A stretch of DNA of 64,000 nucleotides, taken from the NCBI GenBank assembly GCA_934486735.1, contig CAKSQL010000008.1, positions 1-64,000 of the forward strand, given 5' to 3'. A program made the translations under genes and the position numbers. The stretch is from an uncultured Clostridia bacterium. GTDB taxonomy: Bacteria; Bacillota; Clostridia; UBA1381. Positions within the stretch are counted from its first letter, which is position 1. Every line of letters begins with the position of its first letter. The notes below the pieces were generated by a model. The model saw nothing but the letters and a program-made list of their open reading frames with translations. It ran no database searches and was not told the origin of the DNA. Shown here piece after piece: positions 1 to 8,525 of this stretch.

Positions 1-3
1 AAA

Positions 4-30
4 GAAAATGAGGCAGCTTAAAACTGCCTC
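4..30 (-). terminator. Intrinsic terminator
   Basis: A perfect 7-bp stem (arms 10-16 and 24-30, GAGGCAG/CTGCCTC) with a 7-nt loop. Read on the minus strand it is followed by ATTTTCTTT, a T-rich tail. It would end transcription of the minus-strand unit containing the gene at 228-641. The bases between it and position 228 contain no gene I can support. Confidence 0.65.
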
Positions 31-227
31 AAAAATTCCATATAGGATTTTCTACCCCAACTATTGACAAAGAGCCAAAATAAAATGTAAATGTATGAGC
101 ATGATTGCATTTTGGTGGTTGCCGTTATGTCCCGAAAATAAAAACGAGGACTTTTGCCGGCTTACTTCGCTCCCGAAAGTTACAACTTTGCAAGAGCGGC
201 ATTAAGTCTGCAATCGTCCTCTTTTTG

Positions 228-641
228 CTACGCCGGCGGATAGAGCAGCGAATGCATAAATCCGTCTATCCGAACCGTCATGATATCACCGGCAACCGGC
301 TTTCCCCGAACACAGATAACATTTGCTCTGACTTCATCGTCAACCGAAACGGGGTAATTTTTTACGCGGTATGTATATCTGACGCCCCTTTTTCCGCGGC
401 AGCTGTCAAGCGAAAGTCCTGCCTCTTCTTGAAGTATGTTATAGTTATTATATACGGCGTCAAATTCTTTCGGAATATACACTTCCTCCGTCTCTATTAC
501 GTTTTCGTCCACCTCCCAGCCGAACTCTTTTAAAAATTCTATGCTGCGCTGCTGGTCATAACCACATAAAAAAAGTATGCCTGTTGTAAGAAATGCAATC
601 ACTGCCACACAAATAAAATAAGAAGCCATCTTTTTCATCAA
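228..641 (-). CDS. Membrane-anchored DUF4830-type protein
   Basis: A 137-residue protein of unknown function. Residues about 5-27 form one hydrophobic segment ending near a Cys (signal anchor or uncleaved leader). The rest is predicted extracytoplasmic and resembles the DUF4830 family: GWEV, then an IPKEFDAVYNNYN stretch, RYTYRV, and a C-terminal VRANVICVRGKPVAGD followed by DGFMHSL. The family assignment is from memory of its conserved pattern; no biochemical role is known to me. A GGAG ribosome-binding site precedes the ATG. The gene is followed by the terminator at 4-30 and preceded by a 68-nt gap containing a small ATCAGT/ACTGAT inverted repeat. Confidence 0.75.
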   Translation of the reverse strand: MMKKMASYFICVAVIAFLTTGILFLCGYDQQRSIEFLKEFGWEVDENVIETEEVYIPKEFDAVYNNYNILQEEAGLSLDSCRGKRGVRYTYRVKNYPVSVDDEVRANVICVRGKPVAGDIMTVRIDGFMHSLLYPPA

Positions 642-709
642 TTCACTCCAATCAGTTGGTGTACTGATATATTTATATGGCTTCCTTACACTTTTAATTC
701 CCGGCGATA

Positions 710-1720
710 TTAAAAACAGGACATTATTTTATTAATAATTTTTTTGGAATTTGAAGAATTTCGGTTAAATTCCATGCTGTTTGTTGCTATAACTATCGAC
801 ACATCGTTCTTTGGATCTATCGACAATGCACATCCGGTATTTCCGAATATTCCGAAAGTCCCCTCTGCGCTCAAGTCCGCAAACGGTGTATACATATTAT
901 TTTTCTTAACATAGAACAGCGGAGTTCTTAAAATATCTCTGCTGCAAAAACTTTCGGACAGTGCAAAATCAAAGCCGACCTTGCTTAAAATGCCATTGCC
1001 TCTTCCTTTGCAATAATTCAAAAACAAGTTCCCGGTTTTAAGCAGTTCTGTCGGAACCGAGTATGCACAGCTGCCGCCTACAGTCGAGACTTTCGCAAGA
1101 TTAATAACATTTCCTGCATTATCCGGCATGATTGTTATTCCGTAGTGATTCTCATCCGCACTCACGAACGATGTCCTTTTAAGTCCGAGCGGTCTGTAAA
1201 TGATATCGTCCGCTATCGTTTCAATATCATTTTTCTCCGTTCTTTGTATAATGTCCATAAGAATCGTATATCCGAATCCGCAATATAAATATTGGCTGCC
1301 CGGCTCAACCTCATGCCGCGGCAGGGCGTAAACCTTTTCAAAAAGTTCTTTTTCGCTTTTGATTTTTGTCAAATCTATCTGCTTGTCCTCAAAAAGACCG
1401 GAGGTGTGGGTCAGCAAATGAATTATTCTGACATTGTCATATTTAAATTCCGGAATATATTCCTTTACCAAATCATCTGCTGTTATCTTTCCCTCCTCGA
1501 TTAATCGGATTATTATAATTCCGATATAAATTTGAGCAAGTGAACCTATGTCAAGCTTTGTACATTCGTCAAATCTTGAATATTCCGATTTTTCGGAATT
1601 CGATTTATAAAACTCATATACCATTTCTCCCGCGTTTGCTGCCGCAACTGCCAGGCAATCCAAATTATTTTCCGCAAAATATGAATTAAAAAAATTGTCC
1701 AGCTTATTTGTCATATTCAT
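710..1720 (-). CDS. Beta-lactamase-fold protein with degenerate active site
   Basis: A 336-residue protein with the class C beta-lactamase / serine hydrolase (PF00144-type) fold: a GKITADDLVKEYIPEF region and the hallmark HLLTHTSGL at about residues 100-110. The catalytic boxes look broken. The S-x-x-K motif is S60-L-A-Q63, with the general-base lysine replaced by Gln. The Y-x-N box reads Y146-C-G. Where relatives have GTFGHTG it reads GTFGIFG. No signal peptide is visible, so it may be cytoplasmic. It is probably a non-catalytic binding relative, or has a very different chemistry. Start is an ATG with a GAGGGAG site upstream. It lies just after the Dabb gene and probably shares its transcript. 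Confidence 0.8.
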   Translation of the reverse strand: MNMTNKLDNFFNSYFAENNLDCLAVAAANAGEMVYEFYKSNSEKSEYSRFDECTKLDIGSLAQIYIGIIIIRLIEEGKITADDLVKEYIPEFKYDNVRIIHLLTHTSGLFEDKQIDLTKIKSEKELFEKVYALPRHEVEPGSQYLYCGFGYTILMDIIQRTEKNDIETIADDIIYRPLGLKRTSFVSADENHYGITIMPDNAGNVINLAKVSTVGGSCAYSVPTELLKTGNLFLNYCKGRGNGILSKVGFDFALSESFCSRDILRTPLFYVKKNNMYTPFADLSAEGTFGIFGNTGCALSIDPKNDVSIVIATNSMEFNRNSSNSKKIINKIMSCF

Positions 1721-1737
1721 GAGTAAGCGCTCCCTCT

Positions 1738-2028
1738 TTATATATCGTAATCCACCGCAACGCTGCTTTGCGCCGCCTGATGCATATAGCTTTTAACCGT
1801 ATTCACATGATACGGATCATTTTGATATTCGTCCAGCTTGTCCCGGTTTTCAAGCCACACCTGCAAAATTATATCATACGAGCGCGGCGACATCAAAAAA
1901 TCACTTCCAACCTCTATGTCGCATACCGTCGGCACATTTTCTCTCATCGAAAGCAAAAGCCCTTTAACCTTTGCCTTTTCTTCCGCACTGTTGTCCTTTA
2001 ATTTGAAACACACAATATGTTTTATCAT
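1738..2028 (-). CDS. Dabb-family (stress-responsive A/B barrel) protein
   Basis: A 96-residue single-domain protein matching the dimeric alpha/beta barrel (Dabb, PF07876) family. It opens with MIKHIVCFKLK, has a central helix (EEKAKVKGLLLSM) and a C-terminal DPYHVNTVKSYM segment typical of the family. Dabb proteins form dimeric ferredoxin-like barrels; most bacterial members have no established function, although some act on small aromatic molecules. It sits 18 nt downstream of pcrA with an AAAGGA ribosome-binding site and is probably co-transcribed with it. Confidence 0.85.
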   Translation of the reverse strand: MIKHIVCFKLKDNSAEEKAKVKGLLLSMRENVPTVCDIEVGSDFLMSPRSYDIILQVWLENRDKLDEYQNDPYHVNTVKSYMHQAAQSSVAVDYDI

Positions 2029-2046
2029 TTTCTTTTATCCTTTCTA

Positions 2047-4236
2047 TCAATCAAGCTTTTCAAGCTTTGCAAATACTGCCATAAGCTGCTTTCTTCCGGC
2101 AGACTCAAAATTTATCTCCAATCTTGCGTCCTTTTCGAAACGCTGAACTGACAAAATAATGCCTCTGCCGAATTTTTTATGCATTACATGCTGCCCGGGT
2201 TTGAAATTAATTTCATCCGGCAGCGGTTCGGATTCTTTTTTCGGAATGTACAAGTTATTTCCGACAGAGTGTACAACCTTATTTATATACATCGCTTTTT
2301 TCTTGACGGTATCTCTTATTTCGTCAATCAGCTCCGGCGGAATCTCCTGCAAAAACTGTGACGGGAACGAACGGTTTGTTTTTCCGTAGAGCATTCGGCT
2401 CTCGGTATTCGTCAGGAAAAGTCTCTTTTTCGCACGTGTAAGAGCGACATAGCAAAGTCTGCGTTCCTCCTCCAAATCCTCTATTTCAAGCGTTGAACGT
2501 GCCGACGGGAAGAGTCCGTCCTCCATTCCTGCCAAAAAGACATAATTAAACTCCAAGCCCTTTGCGCTGTGAATCGTCATCATAACCACCGCATCCTGGT
2601 CGGCGTCATAAGAATCTATATCCGCAACCAGCGCCAAATCTTCAAGAAACGCGGAAAGCGTCACTTCCTCGCCGCTCTTTTCAAACTCCTGAACAACCGA
2701 CATAAATTCCTTGATATTTTCTATCCTGGTCTGATTTTCAACAGTGTCCTCAACCTGGAGTGCCGGCAGATAACCGGTGTCGTTGAGCATTTTTACAACA
2801 AAATCTTCAAGTTTCATGCTCTTTGCCGAAACCGACAAATCCTCTATCAGCTTTACAAATTCTTCTATTTTTGACGATGCTCTGAGCAATGCAGGATAAT
2901 CGTACGCTTTTTTCAGGACCTCGAACAGCGATATATCCTTTTCGGATGCAATCGCCGACGCTTTCTCCATTGTTGTCGGACCTATGCTTCGTTTCGGCTC
3001 GTTTATGATTCTCTTTATGCTCACATCGTCGCGCGGATTGCTGATAACGCGCAGGTAAGCGATAACATCCTTTATTTCCTTGCGGTCATAGAATCGCATG
3101 CCGGCAAGCACGCGATACGGGACAGCCCATCTTAAGAACATTTCTTCTATAACACGCGACTGGGCATTTGTTCTGTACAGAATCGCGATATCCGAATACT
3201 TTGCTCCGTCCTTAACAAGTTCCTCTATTTTTTTTGCGATATATTCGCCTTCGGAGCGCTCATTTGACGCAGTGTACAGACTGATTTTGTTTCCGTCGGT
3301 GTTATCCGTCCAAAGAGCCTTTCCCTTTCTGCCCTTATTATTGGCAATCACTGCATTTGCGGCATCCAAGATATTTTTGGTTGAACGATAATTCTGCTCC
3401 AGCTTAATCGTCACCGCATCGGGAAATTCATCCTCAAAACCGAGAATATTCTGAATGTTTGCACCTCTGAATTTATATATGCTCTGATCATCATCGCCGA
3501 CTACGCATATATTTCTGCTGCCCTGTGCCAAAAGACTTATGAGCATATATTGAACATTGTTGGTGTCCTGGTACTCATCGACCAAAATATACTTGAATTT
3601 CTGCTGATATCTATACAGTACATCGGGATTTTCCATCAAAATTTTCACCGCGTAGAATACAATATCGTCAAAATCAAGCGCGTTATTGTTTTTTAATTTT
3701 TTTTGATAGAGTTTGTATATTCCCGAAACCGTTTTGAGATAATAGTCGTTTGTATTTACCGCCTCAAATATTTCCGGTGTCTGCATATTGTCCTTTGCCT
3801 TGCCTATTGCCGAAAGTACCGCTTTCGGAGCATATGCCTTTTCGTCGAGGTTAAGCTCTTTCAGACACTCTTTTATAACCGTCTTTGTATCGGAAGTGTC
3901 ATATATCACAAAATCCCGTTCATAGCCAATCAGGTCTATGTTCGTTCTGAGTATGCGCACACACGCTGAATGAAACGTGCTCACCCACATATCCCGAGCC
4001 GTATCTCCGATCAGCTTTGCTATACGCTCTTTCATTTCATTCGCGGCTTTGTTTGTAAAGGTGATAGCCATTATATTATACGGACTTACATGCTTTTTTT
4101 CGATAATATATGCAATGCGGTTCACCAAAACAGTTGTCTTTCCGCTGCCCGCACCGGCAAGCACCAGTACCGGCCCGTCGGTGGTTTCCACTGCTTCTCT
4201 TTGTTTATCATTTAATTTACTGAGATAATTATTCAT
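2047..4236 (-). CDS. pcrA: ATP-dependent DNA helicase PcrA
   Basis: UvrD/PcrA superfamily 1A helicase, about 729 residues, the usual family length. It unwinds DNA in the 3'-5' direction in nucleotide excision repair and in removing RecA or stalled complexes. Visible motifs: Q motif LNDKQREAV, Walker A AGAGSGKTT, motif Ia TFTNKAANEMKERI, Walker B DEYQDTN, motif III VGDDDQSIYKFRGA, motif IV EQNYRS, motif V TIHSAKGLEF and motif VI YVALTRAKK. A C-terminal KFGRGIILSV tail resembles the RNA-polymerase-binding Tudor-like domain. The start is set at the ATG at 4236 because its GAGG site is 6 nt upstream; a TTG six bases earlier lies too close to that site. It overlaps nothing and follows the S41 protease gene by about 15 nt. 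Confidence 0.95.
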   Translation of the reverse strand: MNNYLSKLNDKQREAVETTDGPVLVLAGAGSGKTTVLVNRIAYIIEKKHVSPYNIMAITFTNKAANEMKERIAKLIGDTARDMWVSTFHSACVRILRTNIDLIGYERDFVIYDTSDTKTVIKECLKELNLDEKAYAPKAVLSAIGKAKDNMQTPEIFEAVNTNDYYLKTVSGIYKLYQKKLKNNNALDFDDIVFYAVKILMENPDVLYRYQQKFKYILVDEYQDTNNVQYMLISLLAQGSRNICVVGDDDQSIYKFRGANIQNILGFEDEFPDAVTIKLEQNYRSTKNILDAANAVIANNKGRKGKALWTDNTDGNKISLYTASNERSEGEYIAKKIEELVKDGAKYSDIAILYRTNAQSRVIEEMFLRWAVPYRVLAGMRFYDRKEIKDVIAYLRVISNPRDDVSIKRIINEPKRSIGPTTMEKASAIASEKDISLFEVLKKAYDYPALLRASSKIEEFVKLIEDLSVSAKSMKLEDFVVKMLNDTGYLPALQVEDTVENQTRIENIKEFMSVVQEFEKSGEEVTLSAFLEDLALVADIDSYDADQDAVVMMTIHSAKGLEFNYVFLAGMEDGLFPSARSTLEIEDLEEERRLCYVALTRAKKRLFLTNTESRMLYGKTNRSFPSQFLQEIPPELIDEIRDTVKKKAMYINKVVHSVGNNLYIPKKESEPLPDEINFKPGQHVMHKKFGRGIILSVQRFEKDARLEINFESAGRKQLMAVFAKLEKLD

Positions 4237-4251
4237 ATTCAACCTCTTTTG

Positions 4252-5424
4252 TTATTTCAAAATTTCAACTGCCTTTTGAAGCTGAGTATCTTCGTCATAT
4301 TCCAAAAGATATGACTGCTTTTTAATTCCCTCCGGCAGCGGCACATTATAGTCCGGCTCAATGCCGATACCATGAATGCACACTCCGTTCGAAGTATAAT
4401 ATTTTGATGTTGTAATCGAAATTCCCGAACCGTCTTTCAAATGGAATATTGTCTGAACAATGCCTTTTCCATAAGTTTTTGTACCGACAACCTTTGCCTT
4501 ATTATAATCTTTCAGAGCACCGGTCAGAATTTCTGATGCCGATGCGCTGCTGCCATTCACCAAAACTGCCATATTCATGTCGATGCAGTTTTCATCCGAG
4601 TAAATATAATCACGTTTTCCATGCTTATCCTCGGTATAAGTAATCACACCCTTCGGCAGAATATAATCGGCAATTTCCGACACAACTTTCACATCACCGC
4701 CGGGATTATCGCGCAGGTCAAGTACGAGCTTTTTTATGCCTTGCTGCTGCATTGAATCGATTTCTGCCTTAAATTCGTCATATGTATCTTCCGAATTTTT
4801 ATCGGCGCTGTTACGTCTGTCAAATGCGCTTATTCTGATATATCCTATCGAATCGGACAGCAACTTGCTTGTCACAGTGTCCTTTTCGATACTGTCCTTA
4901 TGTACTGTTATATTTAATTCCTCATTGCCGCGCCTGATTTTCAGCGTAACTTCCGAACCGATATCATTGCCTTTAAGCTTATCTGCTGCCGAATTTAAAT
5001 TGCCCGATTCCGGTTTTTCGCCGTTGATTTCCAAAATAATATCGCCTGCCAAAAGTCCTGCATTCTCTCCCGGTGAATTTTCCATAACCGATACGACTTT
5101 TATACTCTCACCGTCATCGGCAATTCCGATAACAACGCCTATACCGATATAACTGTTTTCACCGCTGCCGAGATATCTTCCGAATTGCTCGGAACTGTAA
5201 TAGTTTGTATACGGGTCATCTGTCGCAACAGCCATTCCCGCAAGAGCATAATCGGTCAGCTTATTTTCGTCTACATCGAAATAAAAATCGTCTTTAAGCA
5301 GACTCAGAACTTGGTTTATCTTCAAAAGCTTGCCGATATTGTCTCTGAAAATCAAGAATTGAGTTCCCAAAACAGCGATTCCCGTTACAGCGGCAGTTAT
5401 TATTATCGTCTTATATCTTTTCAT
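4252..5424 (-). CDS. S41 C-terminal processing peptidase (CtpA-like)
   Basis: Carboxy-terminal processing protease of family S41, about 390 residues. An N-terminal hydrophobic segment (MKRYKTIIITAAV onwards) exports or anchors it. A PDZ domain (around YIGIGVVIGIAD to LKIRRG) is followed by the S41 catalytic core. The Ser nucleophile lies in NGSSASASEI and the Lys base in GTKTYGKG. The ATG at 5424 has a GGAG site 8 nt upstream, so the longer reading frame beginning at 5466 is rejected. The gene lies downstream of the ftsEX / M23 genes, from which it is separated by a terminator-like hairpin at 5563-5600. Such proteases trim or degrade envelope proteins; in ftsEX neighbourhoods an envelope role is plausible, but that is inference. 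Confidence 0.9.
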   Translation of the reverse strand: MKRYKTIIITAAVTGIAVLGTQFLIFRDNIGKLLKINQVLSLLKDDFYFDVDENKLTDYALAGMAVATDDPYTNYYSSEQFGRYLGSGENSYIGIGVVIGIADDGESIKVVSVMENSPGENAGLLAGDIILEINGEKPESGNLNSAADKLKGNDIGSEVTLKIRRGNEELNITVHKDSIEKDTVTSKLLSDSIGYIRISAFDRRNSADKNSEDTYDEFKAEIDSMQQQGIKKLVLDLRDNPGGDVKVVSEIADYILPKGVITYTEDKHGKRDYIYSDENCIDMNMAVLVNGSSASASEILTGALKDYNKAKVVGTKTYGKGIVQTIFHLKDGSGISITTSKYYTSNGVCIHGIGIEPDYNVPLPEGIKKQSYLLEYDEDTQLQKAVEILK

Positions 5425-5562
5425 AAAAAGTCTCCATTTCGCCGCCATACAGACCGGCACAGACATCTATAGTTCTATCATCCGCAGGAGCTATGCTCCG
5501 ATTATTACTGATATGAAAAATATTCGCAAAATATGCCTGTGCAAAACGATTAAAGATTTCAA

Positions 5563-5600
5563 GAAACTGCAGCCGAATGAAAATATTCTGCTGCAGTTTC
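5563..5600 (-). terminator. Hairpin terminator after the M23 gene
   Basis: An 11-bp perfect stem (GAAACTGCAGC at 5563-5573 with GCTGCAGTTTC at 5590-5600), lying 7 nt beyond the stop codon of the M23 gene. The minus-strand tail (TTGAAATCTTTAAT) is only moderately T-rich, so termination may be partial. The remainder of the 5425-5606 gap contains no supported gene. Confidence 0.55.
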
Positions 5601-5606
5601 AAATTT

Positions 5607-6824
5607 TTAAAAATAATTCATAGGATTCTGACAAACCCCATTGAGCATTACCTCAAAATGTATATGCGGACCTGTTGAATTACCTGTTGAACCAACCTTT
5701 GCGATAGCCTGTCCTTTTGATACCGATTGTCCTTTTGATACCAAAAGCCGGCTGTTATGAGCATAAAGTGTTACATATCCGTCACCATGATTTATAGTAA
5801 CATAATATCCATAGCTGCCGTTATATCCCGCCGTTACCACAGTACCGGAGTCCGCCGCCAAAACATTGCTTCCTGCCGCCGCTCCTATATCGATTCCGCG
5901 GTGATTTGTTGTTGCTCTTGCATTCGGAGCATTTCTTTTTCCGAACGATGATGTAATTTTGCTTGAAACCGCCGACGGCCATGTAAATTTTCCGCTGCCT
6001 TTAACTGCCGGGGTTGTGGAATTTGAGGCACTCCCCGATGACTGCTTTGCCGCTTTTTGTGCAGCTGCCTTTTTTTCAGCTTCCTTGCGCTTTTTTTCTT
6101 CCTCCGCCAAAGCCTTTTGCAGTTCGGACTTCAAGCTGTTATAGTCATCTTCCGACTGCTTATTTTGCTTTTCAAGTTCATTGATGTCCGAATTTAACTC
6201 TTTGATAACTGCATCTTTTTGATTTTGCAAATCTTCAAGCTTTCCTTTTTTGCTCTGCAAAATCTGTTTTGCCTCAATTTGCTCTTGCTTTTCAGTCTCG
6301 ATGACCTTTTTCGCATCCTCGACCTCGGTCTTTGCGTTTACATATGTAGTGATAAGCGTTTTATCGTGATTAACGATATCTTTTACCACCGACACGCGGC
6401 TGAAAAAATCACTCAGCCCCTTAGCTTCCAAAATAAGCTCAAGATATGACGCGCTTCCGTATTCATACATTACCTTCATGCGCTCTTTAAGCTTATCATT
6501 GCTTTCGTCAATAACTTTGTTCAGTTCGTCAATCTCGCTGTTTTTCTGATTGATTTCGTTTTGCTTTTCATCGATAACGCTCTGTGTGTCATCGATATCT
6601 CCCATAATGCCCGAAATCTGTAAATCAAGACTGTTTCTTTCCTCGACCTTGGTATCACGTTCCCCCTTTTTGGAATTTATTTCTTTCTCGGTTTTTTTCT
6701 GCTGCGCTTCGCGCTCTGCCATTTCCTTTTTTAACTCACTTATGCTTTTTGCAGCATATGTGTAAGGCGAAAGCATAGCTATTGACAAAAGTGCGGCACA
6801 CATTGCAATCAGTCTTTTTTTCAT
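5607..6824 (-). CDS. Coiled-coil M23 (LytM) murein hydrolase, EnvC-like
   Basis: Secreted peptidoglycan hydrolase of about 405 residues. It has a signal peptide (residues about 1-24, ending near TYA), a long coiled coil rich in K/E/Q (about 25-255), a Ser/Thr/Ala linker, and a C-terminal LytM/M23 domain. Zinc ligands appear intact: H-R-G-I-D for the H-x3-D motif and H-I-H for the HxH motif, so unlike E. coli EnvC it should itself be an active endopeptidase. It lies immediately downstream of ftsE-ftsX, whose products typically control such coiled-coil hydrolases across the membrane during division. The start is the ATG at 6824, 8 nt after an AGGAGG site; an upstream GTG lies inside that site. 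Confidence 0.9.
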   Translation of the reverse strand: MKKRLIAMCAALLSIAMLSPYTYAAKSISELKKEMAEREAQQKKTEKEINSKKGERDTKVEERNSLDLQISGIMGDIDDTQSVIDEKQNEINQKNSEIDELNKVIDESNDKLKERMKVMYEYGSASYLELILEAKGLSDFFSRVSVVKDIVNHDKTLITTYVNAKTEVEDAKKVIETEKQEQIEAKQILQSKKGKLEDLQNQKDAVIKELNSDINELEKQNKQSEDDYNSLKSELQKALAEEEKKRKEAEKKAAAQKAAKQSSGSASNSTTPAVKGSGKFTWPSAVSSKITSSFGKRNAPNARATTNHRGIDIGAAAGSNVLAADSGTVVTAGYNGSYGYYVTINHGDGYVTLYAHNSRLLVSKGQSVSKGQAIAKVGSTGNSTGPHIHFEVMLNGVCQNPMNYF

Positions 6825-6836
6825 ACTCCGCACCTC

Positions 6837-7733
6837 CTACACTTTCAGATATTTTCTCATTGATATTGCACTTCCCAATATACCTATCAGGCATCCGACA
6901 GCCATAAAAAGCACTGCTATCATCGGCGTGATATTGATATACGGTATCAGCTCAAACATATTGAAATTATACGCATCAACAAAATTTATAAGTGTTATAT
7001 AACCCCAGGACATCAGCCCGAAAGCTATCAAAGCACCCAAAAATCCTATCAATATTCCCTCCATAACAAAAGGTACGCGGATAAATCTGTCGGTCGCTCC
7101 GATATATTTCATTATATTTATTTCCTTGCGGCGGTTAAAGACGGTCAGCTTAACCGTGTTTGCAATAATAACAACTGCAATAACGAGCAAAAGCCCCATA
7201 ACGCACAAGCTCAGTTTTTTCACTATGTCCGAAAGCGAAATGACGGTATTTACAACGTCCTGCTTGTTTTCGACATGATCCACATCCGCCAAAGCTTCAA
7301 GAGCTGTCACTGTCTCGGAAGTCATTTCAATATCGCTCAACGTTATTTTATAAGAGTTACTGAACGGATTGTCATCACCCTCAAAGCCTGTGAGCAAATC
7401 CTCCTTGCCCTCGAACATATCATCCTTGGCAAATTTCAGCATATCCTCTTTCGTAAAAAGCACAGCTTCCTTTACATTCGGAATCGCCTCTATCTCGGTT
7501 TTTATTGAATTTATTCTGTCCTCCGGCGCATCCGCTTTCAAAAAGAGCTGCACCTCACACTGGTCCTTGACCTGATCGCTTATATAATTTATATTCATCG
7601 TGAGAGCCGTAAACAGTCCCAAAATAACAAGACAGCTTGTGATTGTAAACAATGATGCTATCGTCATAAGACCGTTTCTCACCATGTTCTTTTTTGCCTG
7701 TGAAAATGAATATCTAATTTTCGACAGTCTCAT
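6837..7733 (-). CDS. ftsX: Cell-division ABC permease FtsX
   Basis: FtsX, about 298 residues: an N-terminal cytoplasmic part ([21 protein letters not shown]), TM1 (about 22-45), a large extracytoplasmic loop (about 46-165) and three more C-terminal TM segments with the FtsX/MacB pattern (NTVKLTVFNRRKEINIMKYIGAT). With FtsE it forms the complex that activates a peptidoglycan hydrolase at the septum; the M23 gene next door is the obvious partner. The start at 7733 is preferred over 7760: it begins with the conserved family N-terminus, has a G-rich site (GGGGGTG) 9 nt upstream, and overlaps ftsE by 20 nt, consistent with translational coupling. Confidence 0.93.
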   Translation of the reverse strand: MRLSKIRYSFSQAKKNMVRNGLMTIASLFTITSCLVILGLFTALTMNINYISDQVKDQCEVQLFLKADAPEDRINSIKTEIEAIPNVKEAVLFTKEDMLKFAKDDMFEGKEDLLTGFEGDDNPFSNSYKITLSDIEMTSETVTALEALADVDHVENKQDVVNTVISLSDIVKKLSLCVMGLLLVIAVVIIANTVKLTVFNRRKEINIMKYIGATDRFIRVPFVMEGILIGFLGALIAFGLMSWGYITLINFVDAYNFNMFELIPYINITPMIAVLFMAVGCLIGILGSAISMRKYLKV

Positions 7734-8409
7734 TTTGATAAACACCCCCGACCTCGTCACGAATAATTTCGCCGTCAGAAATTTCTATTACTCTCTTTTT
7801 CATGACGTCCACAATATCCTTTGCATGAGTTGCCATTATCACCGTTGTCCCCATCGCATTTATGCTTTCGAATATCTCCATAATTTCCATCGCTGTTTTC
7901 GGATTCAAATTTCCGGTCGGCTCGTCCGCAATCAGAATCATCGGACGGTTCACAAGAGCGCGTGCAAGCGCCACTCTCTGCTGTTCTCCGCCCGACAGCT
8001 GGCGCGGGAACATTTTTGCCTTATAATTCAGCCCCACCTGGTTCAAAACATTTGGGATTCTGCGCCTTATCTCTCGCCTTGAAGCGCCCACAACCTGCAT
8101 TGCAAATTCAACATTTTCATAAACGGTTCTGTCCTCCAAAAGACGAAAATCCTGAAACACAACCCCTATCTGACGTCTCAGAAAAGGAATCCGCCGGTGC
8201 GACAGCTTTGTTATATCTATGTCATTTAAGTATATTTCACCCTCGGTAACATTCTGCTCGCGCATAAGAAGCTTTGTAACGGTGGTCTTTCCGGCGCCGC
8301 TTGAGCCTACCAAAAACACAAACTCTCCGTTTTCAATCTTTATATTGACATTCTTAAGCGCCACCGTACCGTTGTCATATTCTTTTGTCACATTCACGAA
8401 TTCTATCAT
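7714..8409 (-). CDS. ftsE: Cell-division ABC ATPase FtsE
   Basis: FtsE, 231 residues, the ATPase of the FtsEX complex. Walker A is GSSGAGKT with Lys41, the ABC signature is [16 protein letters not shown], and Walker B is [10 protein letters not shown], followed by the switch His in MATHAKD. The preceding [12 protein letters not shown] and the [11 protein letters not shown]-loop are typical of FtsE. A GAGGAA site precedes the ATG. The 116-nt gap upstream contains a hairpin (8473-8504); I see no convincing sigma-A promoter there. Confidence 0.95.
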   Translation of the reverse strand: MIEFVNVTKEYDNGTVALKNVNIKIENGEFVFLVGSSGAGKTTVTKLLMREQNVTEGEIYLNDIDITKLSHRRIPFLRRQIGVVFQDFRLLEDRTVYENVEFAMQVVGASRREIRRRIPNVLNQVGLNYKAKMFPRQLSGGEQQRVALARALVNRPMILIADEPTGNLNPKTAMEIMEIFESINAMGTTVIMATHAKDIVDVMKKRVIEISDGEIIRDEVGGVYQNETVEN

Positions 8410-8472
8410 TTCTTATATTCCTCAAATCCCAAGCGGAGACAAAACTCCTCTCTTAAATTCTCCCATACAAGA

Positions 8473-8504
8473 AACTGTACCAAAATCATAGTTTTGATAC
8501 AGTT
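8473..8504 (-). terminator. Possible terminator hairpin after the CdaR-type gene
   Basis: Inverted repeat AACTGTA-C-CAAAA / TTTTG-A-TACAGTT (12 paired positions with one mismatch), 22 nt beyond the stop of the CdaR-type gene. The minus-strand tail (TCTTGTATGG) is poor in T, so it may be a weak terminator or a transcript-stabilising structure instead. Confidence 0.4.
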
Positions 8505-8525
8505 ACATTGTTATTCGTAGTTATA

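Noticed and set aside
5411..5602. 63-residue minus-strand ORF before the S41 gene
   Set aside because: It lies over a terminator-like hairpin and overlaps the well-supported S41 start at 5424; no ribosome-binding site and no family resemblance.
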